A stretch of DNA of 47,915 bases from Ruminimicrobiellum sp045223915. Its GTDB lineage: Bacteria > Elusimicrobiota > Endomicrobiia > Endomicrobiales > Endomicrobiaceae. Below are positions 33,143-42,044 of this stretch, piece by piece (position 1 is the stretch's first letter; each line of letters starts with the position of its first letter). The notes beneath the pieces are model-generated. The model searched no databases, was not told where the DNA came from, and saw nothing but the letters and a program-made list of their open reading frames with translations. The stretch is from assembly GCA_045223915.1 (NCBI GenBank), contig JBGUZU010000030.1:1-47915 (forward strand), in the 5' to 3' direction. The position numbers and the translations under genes are program-made.

Positions 33143-34440
33143 GAAAATTTATATTAGTTTTATTATTTATTTTTTTATTCTTTCTTAACATTTATGCCGA
33201 TAAACCAAAATATGTTTTTCTTGTTGTATGTGACGGAATGTCCGTGTCGAACGAAATTGCATTAAGTAACTTTCTTTACGGGAAAGGGAAACAATTAATA
33301 TGGAACACTTTTCCCGTACAAACATTTATGACAACGTGGAGTATAAACTCTTACAAAGGAACTTATTCGGAAAAAAATTTTGACAGCGAAAACGGGTATG
33401 ATACTAACCTTGCCGGAACAATGCCGTATCCCTATTATAAATCGGAACAGGCAGAACGATATTTTAAAGATTCCGTTTCTAGCGACTATGCCGCTGCGGC
33501 AACTGCTATGTCCACAGGAAAAAAAGTTTATAACAACAGTTTTTGTTATGATACAAAAACCGATAAAACTATAGAAAATATTACAGATAAAATAAACGAA
33601 AAAAAAGAGTACAATGTTGCTCTTGTAACAACTGATAATTTTTATAATTATGTTGCTGCAGGATTTTTAAGTCACAATAAATCAAAAAACAATTACAGTA
33701 AAATAGCCGAAGAAATATTGTCGAAAATAAAACCGGAAATAATTGTCGGGCAAAACGATATTTATGAAATGAATAAAGTTGCAGCATCCAACGGCTATTA
33801 TGTTTTGGATTATCCCGAAATAAATGAACCGCAAGTTTTCGATTTATTAAATAAAAAAATATTTGTAAGATTAAAAAATTATTATGTTCCGTATCCGATA
33901 GAATATTTTACTTTGGAAAGTTTTGTATATAGAAACATTGATACAAAATTTTCAAAAGTTGTTTCCGATACAACAAGATTGTTGTTAGAAAAAAATAAGC
34001 CTTTTTTTATGCTGGTTGACATTACCGATGTAAGTAAAGCAAATTGTGAGAATGATTATAACAAAATGTTAGGTGCGATGTATGAATTGAACGAAACGAT
34101 AAAAAAAATTTATGATTTAATAAATTCAAATTATAACGGCATGTCTTTTGATAACAGTATTATAATTGTTGTTTCGGCGTATTCTGCGGGAATGTTAAGA
34201 TTTAATGCGTATTTGCCTAAAGGAAATCTCCCGAGACCTAACATTCTTTTTAATAGAAAAACCATAATAAAAGCGGATACAAATATAAACTATAGAACAA
34301 AGTACAATATTAATGAGTTAGTCGGGTGTTACAGTATAGGTGCAAAATCGAATTTGTTTAAAAAATATATAAATGAAAAAAATATTATTGATAATACCGA
34401 TATCTATAATGTTTTAAGTGATATCTTTATTAACGATTAA
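33139..34440 (+). CDS. Secreted alkaline phosphatase-fold protein lacking catalytic residues
   Basis: 433 residues with a signal peptide (1-20, cleavage after I-Y-A). V-V-C-D-G-M-S (30-35) keeps the first metal-site Asp32. The nucleophile region reads S-D-Y-A-A-A-A-T-A-M-S-T-G-K-K: it aligns without gaps to the D-S-A-A-S-A-T-A of alkaline phosphatases but has Tyr117 for the Ser nucleophile. The C-terminal E-G-x-x-I-D-x-x-x-H and T-A-D-H motifs are replaced by L-V-D-I-T-D and S-A-Y-S. I infer a pseudo-enzyme, perhaps a binding protein of the envelope. It is translationally coupled to the U32 gene. Its stop is two bases from that of the opposing gene. Confidence 0.75.
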   Translation: MRKFILVLLFIFLFFLNIYADKPKYVFLVVCDGMSVSNEIALSNFLYGKGKQLIWNTFPVQTFMTTWSINSYKGTYSEKNFDSENGYDTNLAGTMPYPYYKSEQAERYFKDSVSSDYAAAATAMSTGKKVYNNSFCYDTKTDKTIENITDKINEKKEYNVALVTTDNFYNYVAAGFLSHNKSKNNYSKIAEEILSKIKPEIIVGQNDIYEMNKVAASNGYYVLDYPEINEPQVFDLLNKKIFVRLKNYYVPYPIEYFTLESFVYRNIDTKFSKVVSDTTRLLLEKNKPFFMLVDITDVSKANCENDYNKMLGAMYELNETIKKIYDLINSNYNGMSFDNSIIIVVSAYSAGMLRFNAYLPKGNLPRPNILFNRKTIIKADTNINYRTKYNINELVGCYSIGAKSNLFKKYINEKNIIDNTDIYNVLSDIFIND

Positions 34441-34442
34441 GA

Positions 34443-35987
34443 TTAATAGGCATAACTTAAATTAAGTGCCAGAGAAGCCGATGAAGGAATTGTGTTTCCG
34501 TCAAGAACCGTTGTGTTGGAACTCATTCCTGCCGCAAGTTCAAAACGGAATCCGAAAGTATAAATTCCCGTACCCAAAGTATATTCGACATCTGTTTTTG
34601 ATTCGGATATATTTTTACTTATACCTGCTCTTAAAGGTAAAGTTATAGCTCTGCTGTTTAATAATAAAAATTCTAAACCGAACGATAATTCCTGAGAGTC
34701 AAAACCTTCTATAAAAGTTTTATTTTTCATTAAATCCAAATCACAAGCAACAGTAAGTCTGTCAGTCGGATTAATTGCAAGACCTGCTCTTAATTGGTTA
34801 CCTAAATAATATCTGTCTCCGATCCATTTTAATTCGGAATCCGAAGGTTTTTCCGGCCTTTCAAAATAAGGATTGTTTATGTTTCTTGCGGTGATACCGA
34901 ATTTAGGATTTAGAAAAATATCTTTTCCTGTAAATTTGCTTATATCTATGAATGCGCCCAAATCGAAACTTATTTGGTTTGATGCTTTCGTTTCTTTAAG
35001 AGCATCCCATTCGGCTCTTGCCACTTTTTGATCATCTTTTAAAATCATAATACCGGCTTGTCCCATTTGACCTTGAATATATTTTATGTTTCCGCCTACC
35101 TGTAAACCCTCCAAAATTTGGAAACCGCAGCCTGCACTTACTTCGGTGAAAATTCCGGCATCAATAAGAACCTGGGACTCATTATCTTTATAACTTCCCG
35201 AAAGAAGATTTTTTAATAATATTTCAATTTGCGGAAAATCTTCGGCTATAGCATCTGCCATTTCTTTTATTTGTTCAACCGTTGAATGGGCTGAATCGGT
35301 CATGTTAACTATTGCATTTGCGAGTTCTTGAGAAGATATTCCGGATAAATTAAACAAGTTAGCTACGGAATCTGTTAAATCAAACTTATCCAAAGTTTCT
35401 TTTATTATGTTTGCGGCATCTTGTTTTTCGTCGGTATCCGGAGAATCAAAGTTATTTATATTTAATCCGTCTTTAGGAGTAACAAGTCCGATATTTCTTT
35501 TATCGATGATTGGTATTATTCCGGAACTTCCGTAAGATCTTACGGAAATAGTAAGTTTACCGAGTTTTGAAGCTAAACCCGCGTTTACACCGGCTACTGC
35601 TCCGATATTTTTTAAATTTAATTCCTGCAATGCAATTAAAGCGTCAAGTATCGACATCATATCTGCTGCGGATGCATAATCATTGGTAGCAATTTTATCG
35701 GCAACATCTTTGTATTGGTGAACCATTTGATTTATTTTATCTATCAATGTTAAAACTTTGTCGGTGGTTTCAATTTCGGCATTTATATTGAAAGATAAGT
35801 TGCTTTCATAGTTAGAATTTGCAAGAAGAGCAGGATTGTAATATTGGGCATCCGTTCCGTAGGCAACAGCAACACCGGCGCCACCCATACCCATGGCTCT
35901 TGTACCTACGGCTTGCCATTTATCGGCATAGGATGGTACACTCGTAAACAAAACAAATGTTAAAACAAGACAAAATATTTTTTTCAT
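34443..35987 (-). CDS. Outer-membrane beta-barrel protein, TraF/PorV/FadL-like
   Basis: 514 residues with a signal peptide (1-21, S-Y-A). The mature start has R-A-M-G-M-G-G-A-G-V-A-V-A-Y-G and Y-Y-N-P-A-L-L-A, the N-terminal hatch pattern of FadL/PorV-type barrels and of proteins labelled TraF-like. Residues about 85-130 and 210-270 are helical inserts; the rest is beta-rich and ends L-N-L-S-Y-A-Y with a terminal aromatic. The function is not known; there are no conjugation genes near, so a role in transfer is unlikely. It lies 11 bp after the upstream one-TM gene, an operon. Confidence 0.72.
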   Translation of the reverse strand: MKKIFCLVLTFVLFTSVPSYADKWQAVGTRAMGMGGAGVAVAYGTDAQYYNPALLANSNYESNLSFNINAEIETTDKVLTLIDKINQMVHQYKDVADKIATNDYASAADMMSILDALIALQELNLKNIGAVAGVNAGLASKLGKLTISVRSYGSSGIIPIIDKRNIGLVTPKDGLNINNFDSPDTDEKQDAANIIKETLDKFDLTDSVANLFNLSGISSQELANAIVNMTDSAHSTVEQIKEMADAIAEDFPQIEILLKNLLSGSYKDNESQVLIDAGIFTEVSAGCGFQILEGLQVGGNIKYIQGQMGQAGIMILKDDQKVARAEWDALKETKASNQISFDLGAFIDISKFTGKDIFLNPKFGITARNINNPYFERPEKPSDSELKWIGDRYYLGNQLRAGLAINPTDRLTVACDLDLMKNKTFIEGFDSQELSFGLEFLLLNSRAITLPLRAGISKNISESKTDVEYTLGTGIYTFGFRFELAAGMSSNTTVLDGNTIPSSASLALNLSYAY

Positions 35988-35998
35988 AAAAATATATT

Positions 35999-36412
35999 TT
36001 AATTCTGTTTTTTTTGCTTTATTGTTTGAATCTTTATGTTTCTTATCGATTTTACATCATCATCTTTGTTAAAAACAACCTTAAGTTCGTAGTCTTTTTT
36101 GTTTACTGTTCCGAACACGGATATTCCTTGAGTATTTTCGTCAACGGGATATGTAGAAAAAACCGAAAAATAAGGATTTGTTCTTGCATCGAACGGATAG
36201 TCGGCATTAACAGATACTTTATCGTTTTCGAGATAAACACCATTTTCTTTGTAATATTTTATACTGGCATTCATTAAAGCCGAACATAAAACCTTACCGC
36301 TAAAAATCTGTTTCGAAGTTTGGTAATTGTTATATGTCAGCTTTATAGATATAACTACTATTACAGTCAACACACAAAAAACTAAAAAAGATATAACAGT
36401 TTCTTTTCTCAT
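35999..36412 (-). CDS. Single-pass membrane protein of unknown function, pilin-like layout
   Basis: 137 residues: a short cytoplasmic start (M-R-K-E-T), one strong membrane helix (6-26), then a soluble part with one Cys (Cys43), the segment A-S-I-K-Y-Y-K-E-N-G-V-Y and a basic end (Q-K-K-Q-N). The layout recalls minor pseudopilins, but the prepilin G-F-x-x-x-E site is missing. I do not recognise the family. It is first in a two-gene run with the barrel protein and is divergent from HU. Confidence 0.68.
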   Translation of the reverse strand: MRKETVISFLVFCVLTVIVVISIKLTYNNYQTSKQIFSGKVLCSALMNASIKYYKENGVYLENDKVSVNADYPFDARTNPYFSVFSTYPVDENTQGISVFGTVNKKDYELKVVFNKDDDVKSIRNIKIQTIKQKKQN

Positions 36413-36502
36413 AGTTAATATTGTTATGACCCTCTATAATAATTATAGTACAAAATTATACAAAATTTCATTAGTTTTTAATAGTGCAAGATAAAAAACT
36501 TA

Positions 36503-36531
36503 TTGACTTTTTAATATATTTTTATTATAGT
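36503..36531 (+). promoter_or_regulatory. Promoter of the HU operon
   Basis: TTGACT (36503-36508), 17-nt spacer, TATAGT (36526-36531), placing the start near 36538 and a leader of about 37 nt with GGGGGA before the HU ATG. Confidence 0.75.
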
Positions 36532-36574
36532 TTTTATATTCTCGTTAGAGAATTTTGTATATTTGGGGGAACTC

Positions 36575-36850
36575 ATGAAAAAACCTGATGTTATTAAACA
36601 GGTTGCAGAATGTTCGGGGCTTACACAAGGTCAAGTAAATTTAGCCATAAAAGCTTTGGTTAAAGTTATTCAAGACAATTTAATAAAAGGGGAAACGGTT
36701 TCTTTATCCGGTTTAGGTTCGTTTAAATCTAAAGATAGGAAGGCAAGACAAGGTAGAAATCCCAAGACGGGAACCATTGTTCCTGTTCCTGCCGGCAAAA
36801 AGGTTTCTTTCAAACCTACAACAACATTAAGAAAACTAATACAAAAATAA
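36575..36850 (+). CDS. hup: HU-family DNA-binding protein
   Basis: 91 residues, the usual HU size. Two N-terminal helices (K-K-P-D-V-I-K-Q-V-A) lead to the signature G-S-F-K-S-K-D-R-K-A-R-Q-G-R-N-P-K-T-G and the P-V-P-A-G-K-K-V-S-F-K-P end. It bends and compacts DNA. The ATG at 36575 with GGGGGA upstream is chosen over an in-frame TTG at 36563, which overlaps the ribosome site. The stop shares one base with the next ATG (TAATG), tying a nucleoid protein to amino-acid genes. Confidence 0.95.
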   Translation: MKKPDVIKQVAECSGLTQGQVNLAIKALVKVIQDNLIKGETVSLSGLGSFKSKDRKARQGRNPKTGTIVPVPAGKKVSFKPTTTLRKLIQK

Positions 36851-38049
36851 TGGCAATACTAAAAATTAAACCATCAAATAATTTGGATTCATTGCCTCCT
36901 TATTTGTTTGCGAAAATAAACAATTTGAAGTTGGAGTGCTATGCCAAAAAACTCGATGTTATAGATTTGGGAATGGGTAATCCCGACATGCCCACACCTA
37001 CACATATCGTAGATTGTTTATGCGATACCGTAAAACATCATAAAAATACTCACAGATATCCCCAAGCAAAAGGTATGCCTAAATTCAGAAGAGCAGTTGC
37101 CGAATGGATGGGCAGAAGATTCGGAGTGGAATTAGATTATAATACCGAAATAATGTCTCTCATCGGTTCGAAGGAAGGTATTGCTCATTTATGTATGGCA
37201 TATCTTAATGTAGGAGATTATATTTTGGTATGCGATCCGGCATATCCTGTTCATTTTAATGCTGCAGTTCTTGCAGGTGCAAAAACATATTCGATGCCGT
37301 TGTTGGAAGAAAACAATTATCTTCCGGACTTTACAAAAATTCCGGAAAGTATAGCTAAAAAAGCTAAAATGATGATATTGAATTATCCTAATAATCCGAC
37401 AGCTGCCGTTGCTGATGATCCTGCTTTTTGGAAAGAAGCAATAAGATTTTGTAAAAAATATAAAATACTTTTAATTTCAGATAATGCATATTCCGAACTT
37501 ATTTTCGGAGAAAATTCTTCACCTTCTATATTTGAGTTTCCGGGTGCAAAAGATGTAGCTCTTGAGTTCCATTCTTTTTCCAAAACGTTCAATATGGCAG
37601 GTTGGAGAGTAGGTTGGGCTTGCGGGGCAAAACAGTTGCTTTATCCGTTAGAGAAATTCAAATCTTTTTTGGATTACGGAGTTCCGACTTTTATTCAACT
37701 TGCAGCCGTTGCCGCATTAAACGGTTCTCAACAGTGTGTTAAAGAACAAGCTGCAATTTATGAAAGAAGAATGAACAAGATGGTTGACGGATTAAACAAA
37801 ATCGGTTGGCATGTACAAAAAACCAAAGGAACAATGTATGTTTGGGCAGGTCTTCCCGATAACTTAAAGAAAGAAGGTTCTTTGTCGGTTGCTGAAAGAC
37901 TTCTTAAAGAAACAGGAGTTGCGGTTTCTCCCGGAGCAGGATTTGGAAAGTGTGGTGAAGGATATGTGAGAATATCGTTGGTAACACATGATAAAAGATT
38001 TCATGATGCATTACTTAGAATTAAAAAATTTACATTAAACGGAAAATAA
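36850..38049 (+). CDS. PLP-dependent class I/II aminotransferase (AlaC- or DapL-like)
   Basis: 399 residues, fold type I. Marks: D-L-G-M-G-N-P-D (36-43), Y-P-N-N-P-T near 178-183, and the PLP lysine in S-F-S-K-T-F-N-M-A-G-W-R-V-G near 239-252. Relatives include alanine transaminase AlaC and LL-diaminopimelate aminotransferase; I cannot separate these by eye. The gene order aminotransferase-hom is seen in several anaerobes, where the enzyme works near the aspartate family of amino acids. It is coupled to HU at the 5' end and is followed by hom four bases later. Confidence 0.9.
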   Translation: MAILKIKPSNNLDSLPPYLFAKINNLKLECYAKKLDVIDLGMGNPDMPTPTHIVDCLCDTVKHHKNTHRYPQAKGMPKFRRAVAEWMGRRFGVELDYNTEIMSLIGSKEGIAHLCMAYLNVGDYILVCDPAYPVHFNAAVLAGAKTYSMPLLEENNYLPDFTKIPESIAKKAKMMILNYPNNPTAAVADDPAFWKEAIRFCKKYKILLISDNAYSELIFGENSSPSIFEFPGAKDVALEFHSFSKTFNMAGWRVGWACGAKQLLYPLEKFKSFLDYGVPTFIQLAAVAALNGSQQCVKEQAAIYERRMNKMVDGLNKIGWHVQKTKGTMYVWAGLPDNLKKEGSLSVAERLLKETGVAVSPGAGFGKCGEGYVRISLVTHDKRFHDALLRIKKFTLNGK

Positions 38050-38053
38050 ATTT

Positions 38054-39334
38054 ATGAAGAAAAGTTTAAATATCGGTTTGGTTGGTTATGGAACAGTAGG
38101 TAAAGGTGTAGTAAAAATTTTGGAAAAAAACAGCGCTATAGCATTGAGAAAAGCAGGCGTAAAAATAAATGTCAGATCTATTTGTGATTTGTATCCGATA
38201 GATAAGCCGAAATTGTATGTTAAAAATTTCATGAACATAATAAAAGATCCGGAAATAGATATAGTTGTAGAACTTATCGGCGGATATGAACCTGCAAGAA
38301 CCGTTATTACCGAAGCTCTTAAGAACGGTAAAAGCGTTGTTACAGCCAATAAAGCAGCATTGGCAAAATATTGGGACGAAATATTTTCTTTGGCACAAGA
38401 AAACAAACAGATGGTATATTTTGAAGCATCTGTCGGCGGAGTTATTCCTGTAATACAAGGTTTAAACGAAGGCCTTGCCGGTAACGAAATAAAAAGTATA
38501 AAAGGTATTTTGAACGGAACAACAAATTATATATTGAGCAAGATGACAGATGAAGGTGTTACTTACGGCGATGCATTAAAAAGTGCACAGGCATCGGGTT
38601 TTGCAGAAGCCAACCCTACGGCGGATGTTAAAGGTCTTGATACAGCAAACAAACTTGCAATATTGTCTTCGCTTGCTTGGGGAAGTTGGATAAAAGTTGA
38701 AGATATAAGAGTTAAAGGTATAGATCAACTTGATATAGAGGATGTTAATATAACAAGAGATTTCGGCTATGTATTTAAACTTATAGGTTCCGCGATAAAA
38801 ACGGATAAAGGTGTGGATTTGTGGGTGGAACCTTGCTTAATAGATCATCATCATTCTTTTGCAAATGTTCATAATGAATATAATGCAATTATGATAAAGG
38901 GTGATGCTGCGGATGATGTTATGTTTTACGGTAAAGGTGCAGGACAGTTGCCTGCAGCTTCGGCTGTAGTTTCCGATATTATAGATTTATCTAAATATAT
39001 TGCTAACGGAACGGCAGGTGTCGTTCAAAATGTTGTATATTCAAAAAAGAAAATAGTTAAATTCTTGCCTCACGGTGACAGCAAGAGCGATTATTATTTA
39101 AGATTTTCCGTAGTGAACAGACCCGGAGTTCTTTCAAAAATTTCAGGTATATTGGGTGAACACGGAGTATCGATAGCAAGTTTGTATCAAGATGACAGAA
39201 ATAAAGATAAAAAAGTTTCAATTATAATTACAACTCACAGAGCTTTGAGCAAACAAATATCAGAAGCATTGAAAGAAATAGATAAATTGTCGATAATAAA
39301 AGCCAAAACTGTTAAGTATAGAATAGAAGAATAA
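38054..39334 (+). CDS. hom: Homoserine dehydrogenase
   Basis: 426 residues. It reduces aspartate semialdehyde to homoserine with NAD(P)H, the branch to threonine and methionine. The Rossmann start is G-L-V-G-Y-G-T-V-G-K-G (8-18); V-T-A-N-K-A-A-L-A near 96-104 holds the catalytic lysine; G-G-V-I-P-V-I and L-N-G-T-T-N-Y-I follow. The C-terminal 80 residues (R-P-G-V-L-S-K-I-S-G-I-L-G-E-H-G-V-S-I) are an ACT domain, expected to sense threonine. There is no good Shine-Dalgarno; the aminotransferase stop is four bases upstream, so reinitiation is likely. Confidence 0.96.
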   Translation: MKKSLNIGLVGYGTVGKGVVKILEKNSAIALRKAGVKINVRSICDLYPIDKPKLYVKNFMNIIKDPEIDIVVELIGGYEPARTVITEALKNGKSVVTANKAALAKYWDEIFSLAQENKQMVYFEASVGGVIPVIQGLNEGLAGNEIKSIKGILNGTTNYILSKMTDEGVTYGDALKSAQASGFAEANPTADVKGLDTANKLAILSSLAWGSWIKVEDIRVKGIDQLDIEDVNITRDFGYVFKLIGSAIKTDKGVDLWVEPCLIDHHHSFANVHNEYNAIMIKGDAADDVMFYGKGAGQLPAASAVVSDIIDLSKYIANGTAGVVQNVVYSKKKIVKFLPHGDSKSDYYLRFSVVNRPGVLSKISGILGEHGVSIASLYQDDRNKDKKVSIIITTHRALSKQISEALKEIDKLSIIKAKTVKYRIEE

Positions 39335-39354
39335 ATTTCTTTTAGGAGTATCTT

Positions 39355-39630
39355 ATGGCAACAATGTTTATGATCTTTGTGTCGGTATTTTTGGCCGAGC
39401 TTGGAGATAAAACACAGATTGCGACGTTGTTGTTTGCAACGGATTCAAAAGTTTCACCGTTTCAAATTTTTTTAGCTTCGGCAGGAGCATTAGTTGTAGC
39501 ATCTGCGATAGCTGTACTTGCAGGAACATTTGCAAAAACATATTTACAACAAATACCGTTAAAATTAATCAGCGGTATTTGTTTTATTTTGATAGGTTTG
39601 TGGACAATTTATAGTTACTATAAGGGGTAG
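39355..39630 (+). CDS. Half-size GDT1/TMEM165 (UPF0016) family membrane protein
   Basis: 91 residues with three membrane helices. The single family motif E-L-G-D-K-T lies at 15-20. Usual members have two such repeats (about 190 residues); this protein has one, so it would need to form a homodimer. Relatives move Mn2+ or Ca2+, with the E-x-G-D-[KR]-[TS] motifs forming the cation site. AGGAG is eight bases before the ATG. No second half-gene is adjacent. Confidence 0.85.
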   Translation: MATMFMIFVSVFLAELGDKTQIATLLFATDSKVSPFQIFLASAGALVVASAIAVLAGTFAKTYLQQIPLKLISGICFILIGLWTIYSYYKG

Positions 39631-39632
39631 TA

Positions 39633-40397
39633 ATGAAAAAAAACATAAATGTTTTTATTATCACTTTTATTTGTTTATTCTTTTTTTCTTTTATGGCTTA
39701 TGCGGAAAAAATAATAATGAACGACGGAATCGAATATGAAGGTAACATTCATCATCAAGACGATAATGTCGTTTTTATTGTTTGTAAAGAAGATCTAATA
39801 AAATTGAATAAATCGGACATAAAAGAAATTAAAGAAGACGAAAAAGCTAAAAAAAAAACTGGTTTAGTAATTGATGATACCGATGTTGTTGAAGATAATA
39901 ACGAAGCAATTGTTCAAATAGGATATGACTTTTACGGTAAATATTTACATAAAGGTCATGAAAACGAAACGGATTCTTCAAAAGGTTTAACCTTTGCGGC
40001 AAAATATTATCATTATTTTATTGATGAGTTCGGTGTCGGTTGCGGTGTGAATTTTCAGAGCTCAAGAGACCTTGAAGATATTCCGGGGAAAGCTTATTTC
40101 GTTCCGGCTTACATATCATTAAAACTTCGTTCAATTCCCACAGAACCCTATAAATACGGTTATGTTGTGGGAAATATAGGATATAACTTCTTCTTTCCGG
40201 TTGACGACTACGATAAATATCTTGCAGATGAAAAAGGCGGTTTGTTTTATTCAATAGGGTTGGGTATAGTATATAACAGATTTTTATTTGAAGTTACAGG
40301 TGCAATTCACAATGGTACTGCAAGTCTTAAATCTACAACTTATAAAATAGATATAGAATACAGAACATATACATTTTCCATAGGTTATGTGTTTTAA
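39633..40397 (+). CDS. Secreted, probably outer-membrane beta-barrel protein of unknown function
   Basis: 254 residues with a signal peptide (1-24, A-Y-A). A short N-terminal part (25-70) is beta-rich with the pattern I-I-M-N-D-G-I-E-Y-E-G, like small SH3-type domains found in envelope proteins. A charged linker of Glu, Lys and Asp follows. From about residue 93 alternating strands with many Tyr and Phe run to the end, F-S-I-G-Y-V-F with terminal Phe, which suggests a barrel of about eight strands. It starts two bases after the GDT1-like gene, with AAGGGG upstream. Function not recognised. Confidence 0.7.
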   Translation: MKKNINVFIITFICLFFFSFMAYAEKIIMNDGIEYEGNIHHQDDNVVFIVCKEDLIKLNKSDIKEIKEDEKAKKKTGLVIDDTDVVEDNNEAIVQIGYDFYGKYLHKGHENETDSSKGLTFAAKYYHYFIDEFGVGCGVNFQSSRDLEDIPGKAYFVPAYISLKLRSIPTEPYKYGYVVGNIGYNFFFPVDDYDKYLADEKGGLFYSIGLGIVYNRFLFEVTGAIHNGTASLKSTTYKIDIEYRTYTFSIGYVF

Positions 40398-40468
40398 AGA
40401 ATCTTTTCCTATAAATAAATTTATATTTTTATAAAAAATCTTTGTTTATATTGCATCATCAAATATGA

Positions 40469-40474
40469 TATAAT
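40469..40474 (+). promoter_or_regulatory. -10 element seven bases before an ATG
   Basis: TATAAT at 40469-40474; the ATG of the next gene is at 40482. A start at about 40481 would leave no leader. No Shine-Dalgarno is seen, and the -35 is weak (TTTATA-like). Confidence 0.45.
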
Positions 40475-40481
40475 CAACAGT

Positions 40482-42035
40482 ATGAATATAAAAAGTCTTT
40501 TTATAATATTAATTTTATTGTTTTTATCCGTTAATGTTTTTGCAGAAAAGAAAACGGTTATCTTTTTTGCGGAAAGTATTGACGGAATGTCTGCAAAAGT
40601 TATTCAAAAAATAGAAAGTTCCGATAAATTTTGTTTCGCGGTTTGTTTTGATGAGAACAAGTATATAAAAAAAGAAATTCAAAATTTAATTGTTTCTCAT
40701 AAAATAGAGCCGATGTTAAATATTATGGAACCGTATTTTCCGTTAATAGCATCACAAATAAATATAAATTCTTCCGATGTTTTTGATAAAACGGATATTT
40801 GTAAAGATATTTTAAGTAATTATAAAAAAACTTATAGAACTACATTTGAAAGAAATAAACATGGACTATATTTAAAAGGTCCTGCTTTTAATGACGAAGT
40901 TTTAGAATTGTTTTACAAAAATAATATTTTGTGGACAATGGCAAAATCCGATAACGAAAATCAAAAAGGTTTGTTTATAAAAAACGGAGTTGCTCTGTTT
41001 GTACCTTATAAAAATTTTACGACAAGCGAAACAAAAATAAAACAATGGTTTGATAGCTTGGGTAATACGAAATTTGTTCCGATAATATTAACGACAACAA
41101 ATATTAAAAATGAAAAATTTATGTCGGCACTCGTGAATTTTGTTAACAAGAGTAATGACATAGATGTTGAATTGCCGATAAATGCGGCTTTTTACGGATA
41201 CAATTCAAAAACCATAAAAAGCAATATTGCATTAGAACAGTTATCATCAATTCCAAAAGAAAATATTTTGAAATTATATTTGGCAGATAAGGAAATAAAG
41301 GACTATAATAAAAAACAAAATGAAGAAGTTTATACGATTTTGTGCGATGAGCTTTCGAATATGTACAGTTATAATGTTATAAACGGAATTATAAATAATA
41401 ATAGTAATTCGGCTAAGTTGTTTGATATATCATATACGAATATTTTCAGAATGTTAAACAAAAAGATGCCAAATACTAATGAAATAAAATATGATTTGTC
41501 GGACAATAAAAACAGTGATGCGGATAACGGATATTGTAAGTTTATTCAAAAAAATAATTCCATTGTAATTGATAACGAAAGTAATATATTTACAACTTTT
41601 TCCGTTAGAAAAAATAATGATTATGTTTCGTTTCAAACGAATGCTGTTTTAAGTAGTGTAGACAGTATTGATATTTATGTTGATATGAACAATATTGCTT
41701 ATACCGGTTCGCAAAAAATGTTAAAACCGGTAAATGCCTTTTTTGTTCCGGAACATAGTTGGGAATTTGCCATAAGGATAACACAACAAAATATTTATAT
41801 TTACAAATATTTAGCTTCAGGTTCGGAACTTATTGAAACGATAAAAAATGATGATGAAAGTTCATATGTAAATATTTCTTCGAATATTTTGAAAGGTAAC
41901 CCGTATAATTGGAGTTATCAAGTTGTTGCAATAAAAGACGGTGAGGTTGTGGATTTTATTGAAAGTAAAGAAAGAAAAGAAAAATTGTTTAACATTTTGC
42001 CGTTACAAATAAAGATGTACAATTATATTAATTAA
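40482..42035 (+). CDS. Secreted GH57-like protein with glucodextranase C-type domain
   Basis: 517 residues with a signal peptide (1-20, V-F-A). The central part recalls the glycoside hydrolase 57 barrel: E-P-M-L-N-I-M-E-P-Y-F-P near 72-83 and D-E-V-L-E-L-F-Y-K-N-N-I-L-W-T near 140-155. The usual catalytic Glu (W-x-x-E) is not clear. The C-terminal region (about 360-500) has V-S-F-Q-T, D-I-Y-V-D-M-N-N and H-S-W-E-F-A-I, close in pattern to the glucodextranase C/DOMON-like domain of secreted amylolytic proteins. Function unknown; a sugar-binding role is an inference. It may be a degenerate enzyme. Confidence 0.6.
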   Translation: MNIKSLFIILILLFLSVNVFAEKKTVIFFAESIDGMSAKVIQKIESSDKFCFAVCFDENKYIKKEIQNLIVSHKIEPMLNIMEPYFPLIASQININSSDVFDKTDICKDILSNYKKTYRTTFERNKHGLYLKGPAFNDEVLELFYKNNILWTMAKSDNENQKGLFIKNGVALFVPYKNFTTSETKIKQWFDSLGNTKFVPIILTTTNIKNEKFMSALVNFVNKSNDIDVELPINAAFYGYNSKTIKSNIALEQLSSIPKENILKLYLADKEIKDYNKKQNEEVYTILCDELSNMYSYNVINGIINNNSNSAKLFDISYTNIFRMLNKKMPNTNEIKYDLSDNKNSDADNGYCKFIQKNNSIVIDNESNIFTTFSVRKNNDYVSFQTNAVLSSVDSIDIYVDMNNIAYTGSQKMLKPVNAFFVPEHSWEFAIRITQQNIYIYKYLASGSELIETIKNDDESSYVNISSNILKGNPYNWSYQVVAIKDGEVVDFIESKERKEKLFNILPLQIKMYNYIN

Positions 42036-42044
42036 GGTTAGAAT

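Noticed and set aside
34443..35987. Conjugation system inferred from the TraF-like barrel protein
   Set aside because: No other transfer, relaxase or coupling genes are present; the similarity is to a broad outer-membrane family.
36563..36574. TTG at 36563 as the HU start
   Set aside because: It overlaps the GGGGGA ribosome site of the ATG at 36575, which gives the normal HU N-terminus.
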